Source of the DNA: an uncultured Bacteroidota bacterium
Lineage (GTDB): Bacteria; Bacteroidota; Bacteroidia; Bacteroidales; P3
NCBI GenBank assembly: GCA_902766265.1
Contig: CACXCY010000039.1
Location: forward strand, 1-5,051
Length of the DNA: 5,051 nt
Direction of reading: 5' to 3'
Shown here: piece by piece, positions 1-5,051 of the stretch
How positions within the stretch are numbered: the stretch's first letter is position 1
How the letters are laid out: each line of letters begins with the position of its first letter
Made by a program: the position numbers and the translations under genes
The notes under the pieces: model-generated
Told to the model about the DNA's origin: nothing
Databases searched by the model: none
Seen by the model: the letters and a program-made list of their open reading frames with translations, nothing else

Positions 1-281
1 ATACACAATTTCGACCCGAAAACCAAGAAAGAAACCATACTATTTTTTCTTTCAGATTCCAGATTGTTTTTCTGCTACTTACAAAGGCGACCTGGACGCA
101 GACGCTGAACTTTCACTTCAACTTCCGACATGTTAACATAAAGACACTATGGTCTAATGCCTTTTTTGCGACACCCAAGCCATATCCTGCCCCTGAACCT
201 GGATAGGACTTATACTTTCCGAGTGAGCCAGCGAACGCCCCTCCCTGCCCAACCATATCCATGGAGATGCCATAGCATTGC
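1..281. other. Left-edge region with no supportable gene
   Basis: No convincing gene is visible here. Three forward frames are open from the window edge, stopping at about 108, 136 and 206, but none gives a recognisable protein. A 60-residue minus-strand frame (113-295) takes its start codon from inside the neighbouring palindrome and resembles no family I know. The stretch holds two degenerate copies of the core of the 11-bp unit that builds the adjacent palindrome, ACACTATGG at 144-152 and GCCATAGCA at 269-277. It may therefore be an older, decayed part of the same repeat. A 3' end of a gene lying to the left cannot be excluded. Confidence 0.5.
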
Positions 282-385
282 CAAGGGGTAGCCATAGTGT
301 AGCCATAGTGTAGCCATACTTTAAAGTATGGCTACACTATGGCATCAGTATGGCATCAGTATGGCTACACTATGGCTACCCCTTG
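282..385. repeat. 104-bp palindrome built from phased 11-bp units
   Basis: The left arm (282-322, 41 bp) is the exact reverse complement of the right arm (323-385), except that the right arm carries 22 extra bases at 344-365. The two arms meet with no spacer at GCCATACTTTAAAGTATGGC (313-332). The arms are tandem 11-mers: GCCATAGTGTA at 291 and 302 on the left, TACACTATGGC at 333 and 366 on the right, and a variant ATCAGTATGGC at 344 and 355. The outer ends are CAAGGGGTA and TACCCCTTG. The word GCCATA recurs at exact 11-bp steps (291, 302, 313) and TATGGC does the same (327, 338, 349, 360, 371). No T-run follows on either strand, so it is not a standard terminator. It could be a multi-site operator, a cruciform-forming element or a non-autonomous repeat; the sequence does not decide between these. 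Confidence 0.9.
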
Positions 386-426
386 CGAAACACGAGAGAA
401 TGCAGTGTGTGTGGTGTGCTGAATCT

Positions 427-510
427 GGTTGTCACGTTTATGGCTTGCAACCGACTTCAGTTGACGGGATAACAGCCATCGACTAATTTCGGTTGTCAAC
501 CGGCTGACGT
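427..510. repeat. Cluster of GGTTG/CAACC words before the promoter
   Basis: GGTTGTCA occurs at 427-434 and again at 491-498. Related words are GCAACCGA (447-454) and AGTTGACG (459-466). The second copy lies in a 13-bp quasi-palindrome, CGGTTGTCAACCG (490-502), centred on one base. The cluster ends about 23 bp before the -33 box of the small-gene promoter, so it could hold regulator sites. The copies are short and irregularly spaced, so chance or remnants of a dispersed intergenic repeat are equally possible. Nothing else is evident between 386 and 532. Confidence 0.35.
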
Positions 511-532
511 ATCAATTGCTAATTTTCATTAT

Positions 533-563
533 TTTGTGGTATCAAAAAATATTTGTAATTTTG
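533..563 (+). promoter_or_regulatory. Bacteroidetes-type promoter for the small antitoxin-like gene
   Basis: A -33 box TTTG (533-536) is followed after 19 bp by a -7 box TAATTTTG (556-563), an exact match to TAnnTTTG. Transcription would begin near 570, leaving a leader of about 20 nt before the ATG at 591. The leader is A-rich (agaaaagaaaaag), as is usual before Bacteroidetes start codons, and has no Shine-Dalgarno sequence. The position of the promoter rules out the longer in-frame start at 516. Confidence 0.75.
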
Positions 564-590
564 CAATTGGATATTAGAAAAGAAAAAGAC

Positions 591-851
591 ATGAGTACTA
601 CAGCAACAAACACATACTGTGCTGATATTCTGCGTAGTCTTGGTGCAATTTCCGACAACGAATCCGCTTTGGCCCGGGTGGCGAAATATGTACGCAGAGT
701 GGTGAAGGAGCAGGAAAACGACCCCTCCTTGATGACGGAGGAAGAGTATTTCGCGATGCTTGACCGTAGCGAGGAGGAAGCTCTCCAGGGTAAGGTGCAT
801 AAAATGCTTCCCGATGAATCGTTGGACGATTTTCTCAAAAGAGTGAGTTGA
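591..851 (+). CDS. Small antitoxin-like protein, orphan
   Basis: This 86-residue acidic protein has no signal peptide or membrane segment. The start at 591 is chosen because the promoter (533-563) lies inside the longer version that begins at 516. Residues 9-42 look helical and basic in part (AKYVRRVVKEQ). The C-terminal half has the pattern MTEEEYFAMLDRSEEEALQGK followed by MLPDESLDDFLKRV (residues 72-85). That layout resembles the tails of small antitoxins that partner RelE- or ParE-type toxins in Bacteroidetes; this is a judgement from pattern, not a firm family match. In such proteins the N-terminal part usually binds DNA and the tail wraps the toxin. No toxin follows: the stop codon overlaps an ATG (TGATG, 849-853) that opens only 14 codons before a terminator. 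It may be a solitary antitoxin left after toxin loss, or a free-standing small regulator of unknown role. Confidence 0.75.
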   Translation: MSTTATNTYCADILRSLGAISDNESALARVAKYVRRVVKEQENDPSLMTEEEYFAMLDRSEEEALQGKVHKMLPDESLDDFLKRVS

Positions 852-895
852 TGGAATATAACACCAACGCAAACAAAAAATGCAGCCATTTCTGA
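851..895 (+). pseudogene. 14-codon frame, possible stub of a lost toxin gene
   Basis: The ATG at 851 overlaps the stop codon of the antitoxin-like gene as TGATG, the junction often seen between an antitoxin and its toxin. The frame reads MEYNTNANKKCSHF and stops at 893-895, inside the loop of the terminator hairpin. Only the first few residues could be ancestral, since the remainder is hairpin sequence. It may equally be chance. Confidence 0.2.
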
Positions 896-904
896 CTGCA
901 TTTT
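877..904. terminator. Two-way terminator between the small gene and meaB
   Basis: A 9-bp stem, AAAATGCAG (877-885) with CTGCATTTT (896-904), encloses a 10-base loop. On the minus strand the stem runs into six T's, so it should end meaB transcription, whose stop codon is about 60 nt upstream. On the plus strand only four T's follow, a weaker signal that would end the antitoxin-like transcript 25 nt after its stop codon. A second small hairpin (CCGCAC 940-945, GTGCGG 951-956) lies between this terminator and the meaB stop but has no T-run. Confidence 0.7.
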
Positions 905-965
905 AATATCAACTTCTATTGCTTGTTCTGCCCGGAGCTCCGCACAAAGCGTGCGGCATTGGGCT

Positions 966-2075
966 TCACTTCCGGAAATAGTCCTCTATCAGCTGCTCGG
1001 CGGCGGTGTAGGCGCTGACTTTGCTGTCCAGGATGTCCTGGCTGGCACGCTCGATACGCTCCTCCATGCCGGGGGCGTTGTAAAACCGGTCTTTGAGCGA
1101 GCTCTCGATACTCTCGCGCAGGATGCGCAGGTTCTGCTGCTGACGCTTCCGATAGAAATAGCCCGTCCCTTTGGTGAAGGCGACATACTCCATCACGTTG
1201 TTCCATATCTCTTGGATGCCCATCTTGCTGTAGGCGGAACACAGCATCACCTTCACCGCCCATTGCGAATCGGGCATGGGAAAGAGATGCAACGCATTGC
1301 GGTACTGCTGCGCGGCAAGCTCGGATTTGGTCTGGTCGATGTCGGCTTTGTTGATGGCTATCATGTCGGCCATCTCCATGATACCCCGCTTGATGCCCTG
1401 CAACTCGTCGCCCTGATTGGCCAGCTGCAGCAGCAGGAAGAAATCGACCATGGAATGGGCCGCCACCTCCGACTGTCCCACACCTACCGTCTCCACGATG
1501 ACGACATCGAAACCTGCCGCCTCACAGAGCAGGATAATCTCGCGTGTCTTGCGGGCCACGCCGCCCAGCGACCCTGCCGAGGGGCTGGGACGGATGAAGG
1601 CATTGGGGTCGGTGGAGAGCTCTTCCATGCGCGTCTTGTCGCCCAGGATGCTGCCTTTGGAACGCTCGCTGGAGGGGTCGATGGCCAGAACGGCGACCTT
1701 GTGGTTCAGCGACGTCAACATCTTGCCCAGGGCCTCGATGGTGGTGCTCTTGCCGGCACCCGGGACGCCGGTGATGCCCAGTCGCACCGAATGTCCGCTA
1801 TGGGGGAGACACTGCTCTATCACACGCTGCGCTTTCTGCTGATGGGCATGGAGGGAACTCTCTACTAACGTAATGGCGCGACTCAACATGATGCGGTCAC
1901 CACGCAAAATACCATCAACAAGCTGCTCCACCGTCAATTCCACGCGTTTTTGACTATGCACCCTTTTAAGGTAAAAATCGCTGACTTGGCCGGGCTGTTT
2001 GACACCTCCCTGCACGCTCAGCGCGGTATCATAATCAAAATTAGAGTAAAGTTTTTTATCGTGCTCCTCGGACAT
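966..2075 (-). CDS. meaB: Methylmalonyl-CoA mutase-associated GTPase MeaB (ArgK family)
   Basis: MeaB is a cytoplasmic G3E-family P-loop GTPase. It escorts the B12-dependent methylmalonyl-CoA mutase, gating cofactor loading and protecting the enzyme from inactivation. The protein has 369 residues. All GTPase motifs are present: Walker A GVPGAGKST (103-111), a DPSS loop (133-136) typical of the family, the ETVGVGQSE switch region (195-203), the base-specificity motif NKAD (242-245) and a CSA motif near 279-281. GDELQGIKRGIMEMAD (222-237) is a further family signature. Residues 1-45 form an extension before the usual helical start (ELTVEQLVDGIL). A C-terminal helical arm (about 300-369) fits the dimerisation region of the family. 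The ATG at 2075 has a -7 box about 54 bp upstream. No mutase subunit gene is in the window, so the partner must be encoded elsewhere. The old name ArgK reflects a misassigned arginine-transport kinase role. Confidence 0.95.
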   Translation of the reverse strand: MSEEHDKKLYSNFDYDTALSVQGGVKQPGQVSDFYLKRVHSQKRVELTVEQLVDGILRGDRIMLSRAITLVESSLHAHQQKAQRVIEQCLPHSGHSVRLGITGVPGAGKSTTIEALGKMLTSLNHKVAVLAIDPSSERSKGSILGDKTRMEELSTDPNAFIRPSPSAGSLGGVARKTREIILLCEAAGFDVVIVETVGVGQSEVAAHSMVDFFLLLQLANQGDELQGIKRGIMEMADMIAINKADIDQTKSELAAQQYRNALHLFPMPDSQWAVKVMLCSAYSKMGIQEIWNNVMEYVAFTKGTGYFYRKRQQQNLRILRESIESSLKDRFYNAPGMEERIERASQDILDSKVSAYTAAEQLIEDYFRK

Positions 2076-2128
2076 AGCAAATTGATTTAAATAGCATTAA
2101 ACAGGTATTCGCGTTACCTTGCCGAATA

Positions 2129-2136
2129 CAAAGATA
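2129..2136 (-). promoter_or_regulatory. Probable -7 box of the meaB promoter
   Basis: The minus strand reads TATCTTTG here, an exact TAnnTTTG match. The meaB leader would be about 46 nt. No TTTG lies at the expected 19-bp distance upstream on that strand; the sequence there reads CAAA. The -33 element is therefore absent or degenerate. The site sits back to back with the tRNA promoter, whose -33 box begins 20 bp away. A short inverted repeat, AGGTA (2103-2107) with TACCT (2115-2119), lies just past the predicted start point and could be an operator. Confidence 0.5.
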
Positions 2137-2155
2137 GGATTTTTTCAAAAAAAAC

Positions 2156-2186
2156 TTTGCCACATCTGGAAAAAGGTGTACTTTTG
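2156..2186 (+). promoter_or_regulatory. Bacteroidetes-type promoter of the tRNA-Met (and perhaps hemW) transcript
   Basis: TTTG (2156-2159), a 19-bp spacer and TACTTTTG (2179-2186) match the Bacteroidetes housekeeping promoter exactly, with the same geometry as the promoter at 533-563. Transcription would begin near 2193 and give a tRNA leader of about 65 nt, to be removed by RNase P. I found no other TAnnTTTG between here and the hemW start at 2370. Confidence 0.75.
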
Positions 2187-2258
2187 CACCGTTTTTCATA
2201 GGACGAGGATACCATTTCCCTCTCATCGAAAAGCAATGAATGATTGATTGGATTGAAT

Positions 2259-2332
2259 GGCGGGGTAGCTCAGCTGGTTAGAGCGTCGGATTCATAACCC
2301 GGAGGTCATGAGTTCAATTCTCATCCCCGCTA
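2259..2332 (+). tRNA. tRNA-Met (anticodon CAT), elongator type
   Basis: A full cloverleaf can be drawn by hand. The acceptor stem is GGCGGGG (2259-2265) with CCCCGCT (2325-2331), closing with a G-U pair. The D stem is GCTC/GAGC, the anticodon loop TTCATAA (2291-2297) has CAT at 2293-2295, the variable region is AGGTC, and the T arm is ATGAG-TTCAATT-CTCAT. A73 is at 2332 and CCA is not encoded. The C11-G24 D-stem pair favours an elongator over the initiator. However, the anticodon 3' strand starts CCC as in initiators and leaves A31 opposite C39. A tRNA-Ile with a modified CAT anticodon cannot be excluded by sequence reading alone. Confidence 0.92.
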
Positions 2333-2336
2333 CAAG

Positions 2337-2363
2337 AAAGGTCTCTGTGAAGAGGCCTTTTTT
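2337..2363 (+). terminator. Rho-independent terminator after the tRNA
   Basis: The stem is AAAGGTCTC (2337-2345) with GAGGCCTTT (2352-2360), nine pairs including one G-U. The loop is TGTGAA, and six T's run to 2363. It begins 4 nt after the tRNA and ends 6 nt before the hemW ATG. As drawn it would end the tRNA transcript. Since hemW has no visible promoter, it may be leaky or act as an attenuator or processing hairpin. Confidence 0.8.
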
Positions 2364-2369
2364 GTTGCT

Positions 2370-3470
2370 ATGATTTACGTCCACATACCTTTTTGTCACC
2401 GCAAATGCACCTACTGCGCATTCCATTCCGCTGCAGGGAAGCACGATATGGAGGGATATGTTGACGCCCTGTGCCGTGAGACAGAACGCAACGCTGGCTT
2501 CTTCGGCTCATCGCAACAGCCCAGACGCACCCTTTATTTCGGTGGCGGCACCCCTACCCTGCTGCCACTGCCACTTCTGGAACGCATCGTGCAACAGCTG
2601 GGGCTACACTTCGACATCTCGCACCTCGAGGAGATGACCATCGAGGCCAACCCCGAAAACCTGAGCCCTGAATATCTGGACGGGCTGCGGCGGCTGCATT
2701 TCAACCGCATCAGCATCGGCGTTCAGTCGTTCAACGACGGCGAGCTTAAGACGCTGAACCGTTCGCACAACGCCCAACAGGCCGTCGATGCCATAAAGAT
2801 GGCTCAGCTGGCGGGATTTGACAACATCTCTGTCGACCTTATCTATGGCTTGCCCGCCCAAACGGTCGACAGCTGGCGACGCTGCCTGTCGCTCGTCGGC
2901 ACACTGAGCATCCAGAATCTCTCCTGCTACGCACTCACCATAGAGGAGGGCACGATGCTGGAACGTCAGATAGAGACGGGACGAGTCCTGCCCGCCGACG
3001 AAGAGACGGTTGTAGCCCAATACGAAGCGCTCTGCCAATGGGCGCAAGCAAGCGGCTTTGAGCAGTATGAGATTTCCAATTTCTGCCGGCACGGGCACGC
3101 CTCCATCCACAACAGCCGCTATTGGCGTCGCGAACCTTATCTGGGTTTGGGAGCCGCGGCTCATTCCTTCGACGGAAACAACCGCAGATACACACCGCCC
3201 GACACCGAACGATACATCAATGGCGATTACGCCTATACGTGGGACACGCTCTCGGACAAAGACGCATACAACGAGACCGTCATGCTGGGGTTGCGCACCA
3301 CGGAAGGGATAGCCAAGGAGCGCATCGCCGCCTGGTGGATGCCCCAACTCAGGCAGTCGCTACAACCCTATATGGAAAACGGATTGATGGAAGAGACCTC
3401 CACCCATTTCAGACCCACCCACGAAGGGCTGCTCCACGCCGACGGCATCGCCACCAATATCATACAATAG
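2370..3470 (+). CDS. hemW: HemW-family radical SAM protein (heme chaperone, formerly coproporphyrinogen oxidase-like)
   Basis: The protein has 366 residues, close to the family norm (E. coli about 378). The 4Fe-4S/SAM motif CHRKCTYC is at residues 9-16 and is followed by AF. HemN, the true oxygen-independent coproporphyrinogen III oxidase, has a further Cys there, so HemW is preferred. Other family blocks are YFGGGTPTLL (56-65), EANPEN (92-97), RISIGVQSFND (113-123), VDLIYGLPAQT (155-165), FEQYEISNF (230-238) and YLGLGAAAHSF (257-267). The C-terminal HemN-type domain includes MLGLRTTEGI (305-314). HemW proteins bind heme and are thought to deliver it to target proteins; many older annotations call them oxidases. 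The ATG at 2370 gives the usual short lead into YVHIPFC. It has no Shine-Dalgarno sequence and lies just after a terminator. The stop codon is 7 nt from the converging anmK. Confidence 0.92.
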   Translation: MIYVHIPFCHRKCTYCAFHSAAGKHDMEGYVDALCRETERNAGFFGSSQQPRRTLYFGGGTPTLLPLPLLERIVQQLGLHFDISHLEEMTIEANPENLSPEYLDGLRRLHFNRISIGVQSFNDGELKTLNRSHNAQQAVDAIKMAQLAGFDNISVDLIYGLPAQTVDSWRRCLSLVGTLSIQNLSCYALTIEEGTMLERQIETGRVLPADEETVVAQYEALCQWAQASGFEQYEISNFCRHGHASIHNSRYWRREPYLGLGAAAHSFDGNNRRYTPPDTERYINGDYAYTWDTLSDKDAYNETVMLGLRTTEGIAKERIAAWWMPQLRQSLQPYMENGLMEETSTHFRPTHEGLLHADGIATNIIQ

Positions 3471-3477
3471 AATTGCC

Positions 3478-4569
3478 TCACCCCCCACTAAGATTGCCAC
3501 CGATACTATCGCGACGGGCACCCGTCACGGAGGCAAGTGTATTTGGTTGTCCCGTCACGCGAAGATAGCCCAGCAAGGCAAAGATAATGGCCTCTTTGTA
3601 GGATACCACATCGGACGACGGCACGACTATCCGGCATTGGGGCAGCAGGGCCTGCATACGTTCAACAAGGTAGGTATTGAAAGCACCTCCACCTGTGACA
3701 AGCATCCGACTGTTCGCAGGCGACGGTTCCTTCGACACTCTTTGCGCATTTGCTGACGACACAGCGGCGGCTATCTGTCGGGCGATATGCTCCACGGTAG
3801 TGGCCAACAACGTCGGCACCTCGCCTTGCAGCAAGGGCAGGAACTGGCTAACGAACCACTCCTTACCCAGCGTTTTGGGGTATTCCTGCCTGTAGTAGGG
3901 CAACGCATCCATCCGGGCAAGCAAAGCCCCATCGACGCTTCCCTCACGCGCCATCTGTCCATCGCGGTCATACTTCTGCCCCACCCTGCCCGACAAGGTG
4001 TTTAACGCCATATTGCAGGGACAGACATCATACGCCAACCGACGTGAGGACGGCACCTGCCAAGGGTCACTCTCAAACGAGATGTTGGCGATACCGCCCA
4101 GATTCAGGCACATATCATATTCACCAAACAGCAACCTGTCGCCGATGGGCACCAACGGGGCACCTTGTCCTCCGAGAGCCACATCGAGGGTGCGGAAATT
4201 AAAAGCCACCGGCAAGCCCGTCTCCGCCGCTATCGCGTCGCCGTCGCCTATCTGGGTGGTCAGCCCCAAATGTGGCTGATGGAAGACGGTATGTCCATGG
4301 GAAGCTATCAAATCAACGTCACCTGGATGTTTCTCTCTGAATTCCATCACTTTTTGTCCGAAGTAATGACCCAGCTGCACATGGGCCAGAGCGTAGTCGA
4401 AGGCAGAGGCGTTCTCCAGCATCGACAACCGAGCGACCCACTCGTCTGTGTAGGGCATCGTTTCGGCAGCAATCAGACGGTAAGACAGCGTTTCCTTGCC
4501 GTTGATTTCCACATAAGCCACATCCAATCCGTCGAGCGATGTGCCCGACATTAATCCGATAATATACAT
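3478..4569 (-). CDS. anmK: Anhydro-N-acetylmuramic acid kinase AnmK
   Basis: AnmK opens the 1,6-anhydro ring of anhydroMurNAc and phosphorylates it with ATP. The product, MurNAc-6-phosphate, feeds cytoplasmic recycling of peptidoglycan fragments released by lytic transglycosylases. The 363 residues match the family length (about 370). Visible motifs are GLMSGTSLDG (5-14, nucleotide binding), SHGHTVFH (90-97), GDGDAIA (108-114), FNFRTLDVALGGQGAPLVP (123-141), NLGGIANIS (156-164), TGGGAFN (292-298) and a closing NTLASVTGARR (343-353). D181 aligns with the catalytic base of the family. The segment after it reads VCPCN in place of the TGPGN common in proteobacteria. The start lies inside the 3' end of the upstream SGNH-like gene (19-nt overlap), so expression is probably coupled. 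No promoter is visible for it alone. Confidence 0.95.
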   Translation of the reverse strand: MYIIGLMSGTSLDGLDVAYVEINGKETLSYRLIAAETMPYTDEWVARLSMLENASAFDYALAHVQLGHYFGQKVMEFREKHPGDVDLIASHGHTVFHQPHLGLTTQIGDGDAIAAETGLPVAFNFRTLDVALGGQGAPLVPIGDRLLFGEYDMCLNLGGIANISFESDPWQVPSSRRLAYDVCPCNMALNTLSGRVGQKYDRDGQMAREGSVDGALLARMDALPYYRQEYPKTLGKEWFVSQFLPLLQGEVPTLLATTVEHIARQIAAAVSSANAQRVSKEPSPANSRMLVTGGGAFNTYLVERMQALLPQCRIVVPSSDVVSYKEAIIFALLGYLRVTGQPNTLASVTGARRDSIGGNLSGG

Positions 4570-5051
4570 TTGATGATGTATTCGTTAACGATTTTCGTAC
4601 CGCTCAGGTTCAGGTGGTCTTTATCCACATAATGGATGGAGTCTAACAACTGCGATGTCAGCTCCACGCTATCGTTCAAATTGATATACGGGCCTTCCTG
4701 AGCCATCAGCTCCTCGAACTCGCGATGGTTGCTGTAGGACTGGTACAACGCCTTGGACGCCGGCACTTCGAGCAAGACATACGGAATGTTTTTTGCTTTC
4801 AGAAGTGCGATACACTCCCTGAGCGCTTCCATTTGCTGAGGGTTGACATAAATCGTGCATAGCGGCTGAGGTTGCGGACGCATGCCATATACCGGCTGCA
4901 TCTCCACAAAGCCCCCGGGGACGTAAGCGAATGTGGATGGAAACGAGGTGTCGGGAAGCACGAGGTTCAGGGAGATGATGCTGTCGCACGGTCCGATATT
5001 CCTGTAGCCACGCTCCAGGGAGTATAGCAGGTTATTATACACTCTCTCGGA
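4551..5051 (-). CDS. SGNH-hydrolase-like protein, C-terminal part (5' end outside window)
   Basis: The frame is open to the right edge, so only the last 166 residues are visible. A GTG at 5042 could serve as a start, but the frame continues upstream without a stop and no promoter is seen, so the gene is most likely truncated by the window. Near the C-terminus it has YVDKDHLNLSG, whose D-x-x-H (about 24 and 21 residues from the end) fits block V of the SGNH/GDSL fold, the Asp-His part of a catalytic triad. Before it, ALLKAKNIPYVLLEVPAS has the strand-helix pattern of that fold. The Ser block I would lie outside the window. Such proteins include O-acyl esterases and AlgJ- or DltD-like partners of acyltransferases; which applies cannot be told. 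It overlaps anmK by 19 nt, which suggests one operon. Confidence 0.7.
   Translation of the reverse strand, partial: SERVYNNLLYSLERGYRNIGPCDSIISLNLVLPDTSFPSTFAYVPGGFVEMQPVYGMRPQPQPLCTIYVNPQQMEALRECIALLKAKNIPYVLLEVPASKALYQSYSNHREFEELMAQEGPYINLNDSVELTSQLLDSIHYVDKDHLNLSGTKIVNEYIIKCILSD

Noticed and set aside
1..38. Minus-strand ATG at 38 opening a frame that runs off the left edge
   Set aside because: Only 12 codons are visible and no TAnnTTTG box lies upstream; not enough to call a gene.
113..295. 60-residue glycine-rich minus-strand reading frame
   Set aside because: Its start codon lies inside the palindrome, it has no promoter match, and it shows no recognisable family.
282..385. Palindrome as a rho-independent terminator or CRISPR array
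   Set aside because: There is no T-run on either strand. The 11-bp units have no spacers and point towards each other.
401..420. TG-rich tract as a phase-variable repeat
   Set aside because: It is short, interrupted and not in a coding region or promoter spacer.
516..590. Upstream in-frame start for the small antitoxin-like gene
   Set aside because: The extension contains the whole promoter (533-563), so it would not be transcribed from it.
951..1868. Long plus-strand frame of 305 residues opposite meaB
   Set aside because: It is a shadow of meaB, which has every GTPase motif; the plus-strand translation is low-complexity and resembles no family.
2604..3347. Long minus-strand frame of 247 residues opposite hemW
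   Set aside because: It is the antisense shadow of a clearly conserved radical SAM gene.

Overview
The window looks like chromosomal DNA from a member of the Bacteroidales, most likely Prevotellaceae. The evidence is indirect. Two intergenic sites match the Bacteroidetes promoter pattern exactly (TTTG, 19 bp, TAnnTTTG). Start codons lack Shine-Dalgarno sequences and instead follow A-rich or T-rich leaders. The tRNA gene does not encode its CCA end. The proteins resemble Bacteroidetes versions of their families. No phage, insertion sequence, CRISPR or integrase gene is visible.

Layout. Positions 1-590 hold no convincing gene. They contain a striking 104-bp palindrome (282-385) built from an 11-bp unit, a looser cluster of GGTTG/CAACC words (427-510) and a promoter (533-563). 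A small antitoxin-like protein (591-851) follows, with no toxin gene beside it. A two-way terminator (877-904) separates it from meaB (966-2075, minus), a GTPase chaperone of B12-dependent acyl-CoA mutases. A divergent promoter region (about 2129-2186) serves meaB leftwards and a tRNA-Met(CAT) rightwards (2259-2332). A terminator hairpin ends 7 nt before hemW (2370-3470), a radical SAM protein of the heme chaperone family. Converging on hemW from the right are anmK (3478-4569, minus), a cell-wall recycling kinase, and the 3' part of a gene for an SGNH-like protein (4551-5051, minus, cut by the window edge), which overlaps anmK by 19 nt.

How the genes relate. This is mostly a housekeeping neighbourhood of independent units: cobalamin enzyme maintenance (meaB), translation (tRNA-Met), heme handling (hemW) and peptidoglycan recycling (anmK). 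The SGNH-like gene and anmK probably form one transcript. hemW has no recognisable promoter of its own and may depend on read-through from the tRNA. I see no clear new multi-gene system. The least explained element is the helically phased 11-bp palindromic array upstream of the orphan antitoxin-like gene.
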